Below, in pieces: positions 44,401 through 55,199 of a stretch of 64,000 nt of DNA. Origin of the DNA: Culex pipiens pallens (taxonomy: Eukaryota; Arthropoda; Insecta; Diptera; Culicidae); the NCBI RefSeq assembly GCF_016801865.2, contig NC_068937.1, positions 126,693,818 through 126,757,817 on the forward strand. The letters run 5' to 3'. The notes under the pieces are model-generated. The model searched no databases, was not told the origin of the DNA, and was given only the letters and a program-made list of their open reading frames with translations. Positions within the stretch are counted from its first letter, which is position 1. Each line of letters begins with the position of its first letter. A program made the position numbers and the translations under genes.

Positions 44401-45290
44401 TACAAAATAATCCATAGAAACTGAACCATTTTGTAAGCAAAACAAAGGAAAAACACATTCAATACAATGAACAGAGAAAATAAAACTAAAAAAGCAGAAC
44501 CTTGTGTGCTTGTATACAATCTTAGGAAGAACCACAAAAGGGAAAATGTGTACCATTGAACAATAACCAAACTAATTTAAGAAAGTATCACACAAGTACT
44601 CAACAAGACACACTCACACTAACATAAAAAAAACTGTATGATTTCAAAGTATTTCCCAAAACACTGAAAATACCTTTCATCGTTTAACATTCCTTACCAT
44701 GAAATGGAAACCTCTATTAGGACACGTTTCAGAAAAGAAAACAAAACCTGAAAAAAGGTAAAAAACTTTTTTCCCCCAAAAAAAATAACATTCACACACA
44801 CACAGTCACACAAACTCTCTCAAAAAGTGGAAAAGTGGTGAACCCACAACAACAACAAGAAAAAGAAGAAAAAAACTGTGCAGAGTAAAATATATATATG
44901 AACTTAGGAAAAATTGGAATCTTTTGTGAGCGATTGTGAAGGTAAAAAAAAAGAAATGATCGTGTGAGTAAAAGTTGTAGCGAGGGCACACACGGACTCA
45001 CAGTTTCTGTGTGTGTGTGCGCCCGCTAGAAAGCGAGATAAATTGAAAATAAAGATGAAAAGAAGATGAGAGAAGAGAAAAAATGTTGAAAACTAACTGC
45101 GAAACTGTTTGAACTTTTCGTGAAAGAAACTCCAGGGTGGTTGGAGAAAGGGGGAGGGATCTGCTGCTGATGCATCTTCCACTGCATTTTTGTGTGTCGT
45201 GCCGGAGAATTGGATGAACTAATTTAGTGGAAAGAATTTCAAACATTTCAGGGATGACTTTGGTTGTACTTCTTTGAACAGCACAGGTAA
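41500..45290 (+). other. Unique A-rich region, possible distal 3' UTR
   Basis: About 3.8 kb without recognised mobile elements or convincing ORFs, on the gene's sense strand. It has AAACACACAC, ACATAC and AATAAA-like motifs (for example near 41813, 41956 and 43988). Its texture differs from the repeat-derived DNA around it. Distal 3' UTR of Gfrl is one reading; intergenic DNA is the other. Confidence 0.25.
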
Positions 45291-45292
45291 GT

Positions 45293-45473
45293 TCTGGAGC
45301 AACACGGGAAAAGGGCGAATAAGCATTTTGATAACTGCAACTATTTTGCAAATTCCGAGCGAACTCGATCTTCTAACGTTGCGGGTTGTTAAATAGTTAC
45401 CTGTTGTCTTGGAATTTCAAAATAGTTCTAGCTGTCAAAATGCTTAAGCGCCCTTTTCAAATGTTGCTCCAGA
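45293..45473. mobile_element. 181 bp MITE
   Basis: Ends TCTGGAGCAACACGGGAAAA and, inverted, TCTGGAGCAACATTTGAAAA, followed by GGGCG and AAGCATTTTGA on both sides. Compact, with no coding capacity. Confidence 0.75.
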
Positions 45474-45479
45474 GTTGGT

Positions 45480-46480
45480 CGTTTTGGGAATTCCATTGAA
45501 AAGGGTATGCTTTCTGAAGAATGTCTAAATTAAATTAATGTCCTTCCTTAGCATTTTCAATACCTTTAAAAGTTTCTGTACGATGAAATATTTAGGTTCT
45601 TTTTATTATGATTTTTCAATTCGTACTTTCTCCCGAAAATCAGCTTTCTCCATTTGTAACGGAACATTTCCTTTTATTTATTCAACCTCTAAATGATGCT
45701 CCAAAATTCAACCAAACTTTACTCACTCTGCCAGAGTGCCACAAACTGTCTACGCAGAGGGAGTTCATCAATACGGTATTTTGGTAGCGCATTATGCTGC
45801 CGAAAAGCCGGTCGTTTGGGCGGGCATGGTTTGATGTTACCGTTGGCTGTATGAAGTTTGGGAAGAATTAATGACTTTTTTAAATTAATACTAAATATGA
45901 TATACTGAGACGGTTGGGGCTATCTTTGAACTTAAAATACTATGCAGAGTACGTTACAGCGTCTAATTTATAAATTAAAAATTAAGATCTTTACAAAAAA
46001 CTAAAGTTTTTATCAAAATTTATTTTATTAATGGCATGAATATTTAGGATTATGTCTATTTGAGGGATTGAGAAAATTAGAGAGGTAACTTTGATTTTGT
46101 TAAATATTTAAAATGCTTTAACCATTAAAAAAACGAAAATTGAAAAAGTACAAGTGTAGTTATCCAAAATAAAACAGCTGTTTTTGTCTTCAAATCGATG
46201 TTTGGTCCTAAATTCAAGGAATTCAGTGTTTGTTTTAAAGAGTTTTGTATCCTGTAAAATAATTCGTTCTTGTATCAGTATTTTTTCGGAAGTTTTCACA
46301 TTCCTTTATATAGTTTTATGAGATTTTTGCATGCCAAACTTTTTTATATTATTTCGGATCAATTTATTCCTTGTCTCAATTTTCCTTTCTATAGAAGGTT
46401 CATTCATAAAGGTTTCCTTTAAAAAAATTGCTTCAAAAACATTTAAATTGAAATAACAAGCAATTGTATCATTTCATACC
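45480..46480. other. No recognisable feature
   Basis: AT-rich DNA. No ORF, repeat boundary or RNA gene is supported. Confidence 0.3.
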
Positions 46481-46489
46481 ACATTCAAC

Positions 46490-46690
46490 TCTCTGGCTGT
46501 CGATCTTCTCGATATCAATATTGCTCCAGCTGTCAATAATTTGTTCAGTCCCTTCAAAAAGCATGCTTTGATTTTTCGTTCTATAAGCGGATTACGCACT
46601 TCGGAAGGAACCGGTCAAGAAAAATAATTTGATACCTCCCGCTCTCGATGATCCCTTCAATATCGACAAAGAGAGAGTCCACTGTAGTTC
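46490..46690. mobile_element. MITE with CTCTCTGGCTGTCGAT ends (empty paralogue of SINE site)
   Basis: Left AACTCTCTGGCTGTCGATC; right ATATCGACAAAGAGAGAGTC followed by CACTGTAG. The segment 46497-46575 is the reverse complement of the sequence on both sides of the SINE at 16287-16510, joined without the SINE. Confidence 0.6.
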
Positions 46691-46734
46691 ATGTGTTTTG
46701 CAATCATAAGGTTTCAAAAAAATTGACGAAAACC

Positions 46735-47210
46735 AAAATAACGTCATGATTTGAATTCCCGGACGCTTTGAAACCCGGCACCTCATCTTGTTTTATCAAT
46801 TATTTGGATATGAGTTCGCCTAATTATTGTCAAAACTGTTTTATTTGGTAAATTCTAACATCAACTTTTATTTCAAATATGTTTGGACACTGTAGCCAAT
46901 GCTAAAACAATTAAATTAAATAAAAACATGAGAGTACCAAAACTGTGAAACATTTCGCTGAAATATTTCACTGGGAAGGCAAAGCAAACATTTATGATTC
47001 TGATTTCCTTAAATTCTAGCAATGTTTTATACAAAATATCGATTTTGCTTTGCTGTTAACAGCTTATTTGAGACCTAAAGAATGCCATTCACTGAAATTT
47101 CAGTCCGAATTTGTGCAATTTATGTGTAAAATCGAGTGTCCGGAATTTGAATCCGCTTTTATCAGTGACCGGGATTCGAAGCACAACAAGCCATTTTAAT
47201 TTGAAAATTC
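46735..47210 (+). repeat. Dispersed repeat R, copy 1
   Basis: Starts GTCATGATTTGAATTCCCGG and ends near GGGATTCGAAGCAC. Internal AACAGCTTATTTGAGACCTA and AGAATGCCATTCACT are shared with 54560-55060 in the same orientation, with many substitutions. The end motifs (GAATTCCCGGACGC, GTCCGGAATTTGAA) suggest inverted ends. Confidence 0.6.
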
Positions 47211-47329
47211 TGATGAAAAATTATTCGAAAAGACATATTTTGTATACATTATCTTAAAAATGATTGTTTGAATTACATTCTGATGACATTTCTACATTTC
47301 CAACTCATTACATGATTTTTTGTCAGCTA

Positions 47330-47915
47330 CCATCAGTGAGGGTGGCTATGGGTCAAAAACGATACACCTCTCGTAATTTCTTAGTAACAAAAACATTTTA
47401 AATAACATCGAAAATCTTTAAACGTAGATTTGTTTTTAGATATTTTACTAACATTTTCCCAAAATATAGTGCATTTTGATGAACACTACCTTAAATGCCA
47501 ATAGTTTGAAAATTGTCCCAATCTCACCGCTTAGAGGGGGTGACATTGGGTCAAATAAAACTATGGTGATTCTTGTTCGAGAGAATCGTATTGACATGCT
47601 ACAATGTTTGAAGTGGAGATTTTCAAACATTTTGGTAGTTTTAGAGCAATTCCAACAAGACTATTAGAAACATGATTTTTCGAGAGGTCTTTTTTGGCCA
47701 AAAACGTACCTCGACTTTAGACAGCTGCCAAAATAACAAAAAAAATTCTAGGAACGAGATTTTTTCAGCGAAGTCTTCTTAAGATGTCCCCTACACAACC
47801 CTTTATACAGAATTCAGTTTCATTGAGAAGAATCTGAGAAATGGTAAAATCCGTAAAAAATCACTTTGACTCAATCTCACCCTCCAGACCCAATGTCACC
47901 CCCACTGACGGTATA
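47330..47915. mobile_element. TIR-like element, CATCAGTGAGGGTG ends
   Basis: Left ACCATCAGTGAGGGTGGCTA with GGGTCAAAAACG; right GACCCAATGTCACCCCCAC then TGACGGT. A related fragment (GTCATCAGGGGTGACATTAG) is at 15061. No ORF of note. Confidence 0.5.
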
Positions 47916-47959
47916 ATAAAAGTGATATATAGGTCCGGGTTTCGAATCATTACGTTATT

Positions 47960-48212
47960 AGCGAAAAAAAACTTTTTGCGGTACTGTATTAACATCGAAA
48001 ATTTTCTAAAATTCTAAAGTTTTTTTTTATTAAACCCAAACATGCTTTAAATTATTCTAAATGCAGGGAAATGCATTTTAAATTGGTTTCACCTCATTGC
48101 ACTTGAACTTTACTTGAAATTTTGATGTTTTTGAAAATATTTTTTTTGCCCCCTGATTTTTATGGGCCGATGTTGAAAGGGCTTTGAAAATATTTGTACC
48201 AGTCTTATTGAT
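47960..48212 (+). mobile_element. MITE, GTTGCAAATATTTT family, 5'-truncated copy
   Basis: Begins within the family at TTTTTGCGGTACTGTATT, then CCCAAACATGC, GCCCCCTGATTTTT and ends GAAAATATTTGTACCAGTC. It lies directly downstream of the element at 47330-47915. Confidence 0.6.
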
Positions 48213-48219
48213 TACTTGT

Positions 48220-49575
48220 TTTTTTATCATTTAAAATTAAAAAATCAGTCCTTCGAATAAAATTCTGCAATTAAAATTTCAGTTCTTATTTCTTTAATAT
48301 TATAATTTTGTTTTGAGCTTTTGTCTCAAACTATGAATTTCATAGATATTTTCCCTTTTATCGATGTCTGCAAATCTTCAAACATTAATCTTTAAGCCTT
48401 CAAATCTTTAAATTTAAAAATCAAAAAAAAATCTCTGTAAATAGCACTTCTTGTTCAATGATATTCTTCTTAAGGAAACACAACAACTAAAAGTATTTCG
48501 GGAAAATGGTTAGTTCTGGAGAATTGTAAATTTTGGGGAACTGAATAGAATTGGTACTGGTTTGAACTTACAACCTCCCTCTCATTGACGGTTATCCCCT
48601 CAAAGCGAAGCCGAAAAGGACAAAACGTTCGCTTTTTCTGTCCCCCAACCCCTGCCCAAAAGGGACACTCTCTTCCGTAAGGAGGAAGGTGGAGGCAAAA
48701 GCCAATTGCCGAAGCATCCGTCGGGTCGGGCCCACGGCGTGAATGTTTGATGATGAATGATGATGATAAGAAAGTTTTCCTTTCACACGCATTACGAAAT
48801 AAAAGCTGCTTTTCCGGCTTTGGCATTTTGTTAGGGAGGCAGACCAGGTGAAAGCCCGTTCGTTTCGTAAGTGTGGACCTCGTCATGGTCGTCGATGGGC
48901 AGTTAAAGAGTCGTTTACGCGAGATGAATTACGATTCTTGGGAGGGGGTGGAGAACATCGTGAAGCCATGGCAAGAATATGGGTTTAATAAAGTAATAAA
49001 CTGGTGTGAACTTTCTCCTTGTTTGATGTAGTGTTAAGTGTGCGCGTTTGTGGGTGTGAGCTTTTTGTTGATATCGTTTGTTTGACGTAAAGTTTTGCGC
49101 TAAACGACACAAGTCGATGAAATATGGCTCAGATGGTTTTTTGTTATGTTTGAAGTTTTACACAACATGAAAGTTCAACAAAAACGTTTCTAGTGATCTA
49201 GGATAGAAATCATAAATTATTTCTTGAAAAACTCGTCATTTTTACGACACAAATTAACGTTTCATTGAAATATAACATTTAACCCTTTTAGTAAAATATA
49301 ATAGAACAGTTTCCTTTCAAACTTTGCGTCCAATCTACGCAACCATAAATTTCCAATTATCACGATTTAGCCACCGCCAACGCCATTTGTCATTTATTTA
49401 TCATTTTGGCCGTGACGTGACACGGTGGAATAAATTTTGCATCGCGAAACCATATGACCACCACATGATGTAACACATAACTCATTTTGAGCACAGTAAT
49501 GATGAATCGTTTTGGAGGCTTTTCGAAGCATTTGAACTGAATAAGGAAACTAGCGATTAAAATGTTGAGCACACT
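48220..49575. other. No recognisable feature
   Basis: No credible coding exon or mobile element found. The stretch 48580-49130 is less AT-rich than its surroundings and looks like unique DNA. Confidence 0.3.
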
Positions 49576-49594
49576 TGGTTACAGTAAAATTCAA

Positions 49595-49843
49595 AAAAAG
49601 CAAAGTAATCCACTTTAACGACCCCCGGGACTTTTGTGGTCTCTGTTGCAAGTTACTGCTCATTTCTAGGCGTCCGAAGGTTATGTGTGGTGAGTCACCC
49701 AAAACCTCATTTACGCAAATGGACCGACGTTTTACTTCCCCATCCGATAGAAGGCCAGGAGGATAAGGCGGGAATCGAATCCGCGCCCCAGAGCAACTTA
49801 GGAATCGGCAGCCGAAGCCGCTAACGACCGCGCCACGAGGCCC
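49595..49843 (-). mobile_element. tRNA-derived SINE, family B head with alternative body
   Basis: Minus strand: GGGCCTCGTGGCGCGGTCG head, B-box GATTCGATTCCCG, and the same linker TTCTATCGGATGGGGAAG as 16287-16510. It has a different body (CATTTGCGTAAATGAGGTTT onward) ending GTGGATTACTTTGC plus poly-T. The perfect 16 bp duplication TTACAGTAAAATTCAA at 49579-49594 and 49844-49859 proves a precise insertion. Confidence 0.85.
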
Positions 49844-49971
49844 TTACAGTAAAATTCAATGAATTGTAAAAAAAATTAAATTTGTGAATAGCTCCAAAAT
49901 TCTATATGTAATTAAACGCACAAAAACAAACGCTGTACAATATATTTTAAATAGTTTGCTTTTGAGCAATT

Positions 49972-51152
49972 CCAGCTCAAATCATGATTTTTTCTGGTAC
50001 TTTTGTACCCGACCCTCTCCGATCTCAATGAAACTTTGTAGACATGTTATCCTAGGCCTTTATAAGTCATTTTTGTGTATATGGAGCCAATAGTACTCGA
50101 GAATAACATTTGAGAAGGGCGTAAGGTATTTAAATATTTTTGTATTTTGCAATTTAAAAATTACTGTATCTCGAAGCCGTTGCGTCGTATCAAAAAGTGG
50201 TCAAAGACAAACTTGTAGGAAATTGGACGAGCTCTCTGATAAAAATACACTGAAACAAAAATACACGCCACTTTTATGTCATTTTTCAATTTTTAAGTTT
50301 AAAAGTTAAATTTGAAGGTGATTTCACAATTTTTTTTAGTTTAAATTTTTTGGAAAAAGCCTAAAATGTTACCAAAAGACTGACGAAAAATGCAGGATGG
50401 TATATAAGGCAAACTTATGGGAAATTGGACGAGCTTTCCGTTAAAAATATTTACGAGATTGGAAAACCATGTCTGTCATATACAAATTGTCAAAAACCAC
50501 CAAAAATCCCGTTTTTTTCAACATTTTTATTTTTAAAACCGCTGTATCTTCCCAAGGATTGGACATAGGACAATGGTCAATATGGAGACTTTTATGTAAA
50601 ATTGTCTGGAAAATCGATTACCACTACCGGTTTTTAAAAATTTTGAGGTTTAGACCACTTTTCAGAAAAACAGTTTTAGTAAATGATTTTTGTATTTTTT
50701 TTAGGGGAGACAAACCATCCTGCATTTTCATCAGTCTTTTAGTAACATTTTAGGCTATTTCCTCAAAAATTTTGAACGAAAAAAAAACGTGACATCACCT
50801 TCAAATTTAAGTTTTAGACTTAAAAATCAAAAAATCTCATAGATGAGGCGTGTATTTTTGTTTCAGTGTATTTTTATCAGAAAGCCCGTCCAATTTCCTA
50901 CAAGTTTGTCTTTGACCACTTTTTGATACGACGCAACGGCTTCGAGATACAGTAATTTTTAAATTACAGAATACAAAAATATTTAAATACCTTACGCCCT
51001 TCTTAAATGTTATTCTCGAGTACTATTTGCTCCATATGCACAAAAATGGCTTATATAGGCATAGGATAACATGTCTACAAAGTTTCATTGAAATCGGAGA
51101 GGGTCGGGTACAAAAGTATCAGAAAAATTCCTGATTTGAGCTGGAATTGCTC
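49972..51152. mobile_element. Foldback element, 1.18 kb
   Basis: GAGCAATTCCAGCTCAAATC at the left returns as GATTTGAGCTGGAATTGCTC at the right. The arms are about 400 bp or more and include ACCCGACCCTCTCCGATC, GGCGTAAGGTATTTAAATAT and CGAAGCCGTTGCGTCGTATC with their complements. The centre is near 50560. Confidence 0.8.
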
Positions 51153-51336
51153 TATTTTCAATGAAAATGATAATTTTTAATCACTAATTTGGTCTTTGCC
51201 CGTTGACTTTTTGGGAAAAATTTAAAAGGGGAGGCACAACATTGATATAAAATTAGCATTGGAATGATTGAAACTCAAAAAAAAAATCATCAGTTTTGAA
51301 ATGCAATGAATTTTCTACAAATTAACAACAGATATT

Positions 51337-51573
51337 TCTCGGGTGAGTTTTCAAAAAGCCGTAAGAGCCATTGTGACCTCTGACACTAATTTTCGTTTTT
51401 CTCGAAAATGAAACAAAATTTCATTTATTTTAGGTTTGGGGCCCTTGAAGGACGTGTAGATGAACAATCTCGAGCATTTTTGATATTGGTTTTTCGTAAG
51501 TAGGTCGAATACCGATGCAAAAAGGACTTTGTTTACCAATGGCTCTTACGGCTTTTTGAAAACTAATCCGAGA
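51337..51573 (-). mobile_element. 237 bp MITE, copy 2
   Basis: Same length and same sequence as 29515-29751, in the opposite orientation (TTGAAGGACGTGTAGATGAA internal landmark). High similarity and equal length suggest recent spread of one master copy. Confidence 0.8.
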
Positions 51574-51579
51574 TTTTGT

Positions 51580-53560
51580 GTTTTTTTATTCTCATGCTCA
51601 ATGCTATGTCCAGTGAACCAGTAAACTCTTGCCCTTCAAATAATTGAAATGTACCTTATATTTCATCCTACGTCAATTACTGCACTGGTACTGGAAAAAA
51701 AAATCCTACATTTCATGCAAATTCTTTATCATAACATTTCATAACGGTGGTTGAAACACCGTTACTACCATAAAACAAAAGTCTGATAAAAAAATTATTT
51801 AAGTTTTTTGTTTCTCGGTTCTGGTTAGATTCATTTATTATTCAAAGATATAATTCCTTTAGCCGATTATCCGGCATATTCGAACGAGAGAAAAACTATA
51901 ACCACATCCATTTCATTAAATCAGATAATTTCCGATCATAATTTCAAGTGCAATCAAGCTTCGAGCACCCTTCAGCAATTCCATTTTTCCTCCTTCAGTA
52001 ATGCAACCACAAATATTTTCCATGCGGCTCAAACACTCACAAAACCACACCCCCACTTAAGCTCAGGCTTTTTGCCTAGCAACGGAAGAGGAAAAGGCAA
52101 TTTCCCCCACTTTTCCAGCACGCTCAAAAAATGCATTGTTCCAAACCGAAGCATCTTGGCCAGAGGCGAGCTCCTTAAAGCTGGTGCAACAAAGAAGACT
52201 GCCAGGACAAAAAGAGAGGACATGAATGCAAATGGAATCGCTTTTGGCTCATCATACATTCGAGAACGAGAGGGCAAAAAGAAGAACTCCTTGAATGAAT
52301 CTTTGAAATGGCATTTTTTTTCTCAAGAGAATCCATACCTGTCAAGGAGTCAAATGGTTTTCAACTTGTAGGGTGCAGCTAAAATATTTTTCATTAAAAA
52401 AAAACTGGATTTCGCTTTCAATTTTGAATCAGTGTTTCAAATATGTGCTAGAAGAAACTATCATTTGATAGTTTCAAATGCTCTCACCGCCGAGTTCTTC
52501 GATCTCTCAAAAAAAAACCGCAACAAAAAATCGTGAGATTTGGAACGATCACGCATTACGTCACCCTAAAATGCGCTTATGGCGAATTTGGTTTTAAGGA
52601 GGCTTTTTGAACGCTGTTGACGATGATTGTGAATGAGGGAATGAGATAATAAATGATAATGTTAAACGCAAATGAGTGAACACAAAAACACAAAATTAAG
52701 TTTACTGGACAAATTTGATGAAAAAATACCCTTCAGTATTCAAATAGCGGACCACCCAAACTAAATGCAATCACCGCAACCGCTCCACAAATCCCCACTA
52801 AAAATTGACGAATGATAGATCTTCGCTGATTAATGAAGAGCCCATAAATCAAATAATTTGCATAGTGGCGAAAGCAGCGAAAACCGACAGACAAACGAAC
52901 GAAAAAAGGTGAATCTGAACGAAGAAAGACGCTTCCATTCAACTTTGCTGAGCGAAAAAAAAAAAACAGAGATAGGAAAAAATCACTTTTGAACGAACGA
53001 TCCAAGAATGTCGGAAGAGTCAGTCGTACCAAGAGAAGTTCTCCCCGACTGACAAAAGAATGAGCAAAAGCTCGGGAATGAAATCAGGACAATGAAGGAA
53101 GGCACTCGCGAGTCGTCGACAGTCAGTGTCGATGAGTTTGGGACCGAGATTGAACTGTATGAAGGATGTCGAAAGTGAAAAAATGAAATGGTTGCAGCGG
53201 AACCAGCGAAGGGAAAATCAAACTAAATAAAAACAAAGCAATTTTTGAGTCCTTCAAGTTAATGCACAAAAAAGTTGCAAATTGTAGATTTTTTCAGCAC
53301 GTGAATTGGATGAATACGACAAGTGCTGAAAAAAACTAATTTTGCAAAGAGTTGCATACAACGTTTTTAGTTATTCCAAAAACACCCTTTGAATGGCATT
53401 TTAAGTCAAGTGTCCATCAAACTTATATTGAAAAGTATTACTTTTCGATTCAAGTGCCAAAAAGTTTAACTTTTCTGCACCCATTTAGAGCTAAAGAGTA
53501 GAACTTTTCAGCACTTATATCAAAAAGTATGACTTCCAGATTCTGTTTTTTTTTCAGAGC
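51580..53560. other. No recognisable feature
   Basis: Unique-looking intergenic DNA with moderate GC content at 52030-53200. Short ORFs on both strands are unsupported. Confidence 0.3.
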
Positions 53561-53567
53561 AAGGTTG

Positions 53568-53700
53568 GGGACCATCCACAAACCACGAGGCCACTTTTTT
53601 GGAAATCTCAACCCCCCAACCCTCTCCCATCGTGGACAATTAAAATCAAATAAAATCGCCAACCTCCCCTAAGGTGTCCACGTGGTTTATGGATGGTCCC
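53568..53700. mobile_element. 133 bp MITE
   Basis: GGGACCATCCACAAACCACG and, inverted, GGGACCATCCATAAACCACG close the element perfectly apart from one base. The interior is CCCCCAACCCTCTCCC-like. Confidence 0.8.
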
Positions 53701-54556
53701 AAGGACGTTTCGTCGTTCAAGAATGACGGGACAAACATAAATTAACGGAATGGCAAAAAGTGAATTTCACATCTCAGACCACACTGGAAAATAAAACGGA
53801 AGAAAAACTTCCCCGAGTGAATAATGGTTTGGCTTTCTGTTTGATCTGTTTACGGAACAAAAAGCCAAACCAAACCATCATCATCCGACCAACCAATCCT
53901 CGTCGTGGGGGGAAAAGTTCAACTCAAATGCCACGGGGAGCCCCAGAGTCTGATCAGAGCGGAGGAAAATCCGGAACAGTAGCACAATTTTTCACGACTG
54001 TCATTGAGTCGAGATATTAACGAGCGGGATTTTTTTCTGTTTGTTTTTTTTTTCTTTTTTTCTACCGGAGTGCAGATTAGTCTATGCGGGCGATAAAAAG
54101 TTGGTAAATGAAAAGCTGCAGTTTGAAACTTTCGGTCATAGAACCATGCATTTGGCAAAACAGAAAAATTTATTATATTCGATGATTCACATCAAATTCT
54201 GCATAATTTTGGCAAAAAAATCTACGCAATTTTCCACCCAAATCTGCAGTATTGAGAAGAGCGTGACAATCATTTTTCGCAATTTATTTTCACATCCCCT
54301 CTTACAACACCACCACCTCAACGAGCACTTGTTTTGACTCGTGGTGTCAACCAACCTCCCTCTGACAAACCCATCGACAACGGGAGACAAAATAAAACGT
54401 GATAAAAATTCATATAACTTGCCAAATTGACGCGAGGGGCGTTTTGTTTGCTCACTCGATGCCACTTCCGTCACCGTTGCCGCCACCATGGAAAAGTGCG
54501 AAAAAAGGAAAAACTGCCTTCGCACTCCCGCTTTTAATTTCAAACTTTCCTACGTT

Positions 54557-55060
54557 AAAGTCATGATTCGAATTCCCTGGCGCTTCGAAACCCGGACACC
54601 TCGTCTTGTTTTATCAATTATTTGGCTATAAGTTCGCATTATGAATGTCAAAACTGTGTTATTTCATGAATCCTAACATCAACTTTCATTTAAAGTTTGT
54701 TTGAACGCTGTAGTTAATATCAAAACAATTAAATAAAATAAAATTATAAGATTACCAAAAATGCGAAACATTTCACGTGAAATATTTCATAGGCGTCCGA
54801 TGCACCGGGAAGGCAAAACAAAAATTTATGGTTTTGATTTCCTTAAATTCTAGCAAATTTTTATATAAAATATCGATTGTTTTGATGTTAACAGCTTATT
54901 TGAGACCTAAAGAATGCCATTCACTAACATTTCAGTCCAAATTTGTGCGGTTCATAAGCAAAATCGAGTGTCCGGAATTCGAAGCAAAAGTGTCCGGATT
55001 TCGAATCAGTTTTTATCAGTGTCCGGGATTCAAAGCACAACACTTCATTTTAATTTTAAA
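54557..55060 (+). repeat. Dispersed repeat R, copy 2
   Basis: Direct-orientation relative of 46735-47210: GTCATGATTCGAATTCCCTG, CACCTCGTCTTGTTTTATCA, AACAGCTTATTTGAGACCTA, GTGTCCGGGATTCAAAGCAC. A short internal duplication of GTGTCCGGAATTCGAA is present near 54970-55000. Confidence 0.6.
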
Positions 55061-55199
55061 ATCATGATGAAAAAATGTTAGAAAATGCGTATTTTTCCTG
55101 CATTCTCTTAAAACTTACTGTTTATTCTAAATCCTGTTGATTTTTCTACATTTCAAACTTGTTGCATGATTTGTTGTCAGCTATAACAAAAAAATAGAA

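Noticed and set aside
48470..48886. 138-residue minus-strand open frame
   Set aside because: Mixed composition with no motif or family resemblance; consistent with chance.
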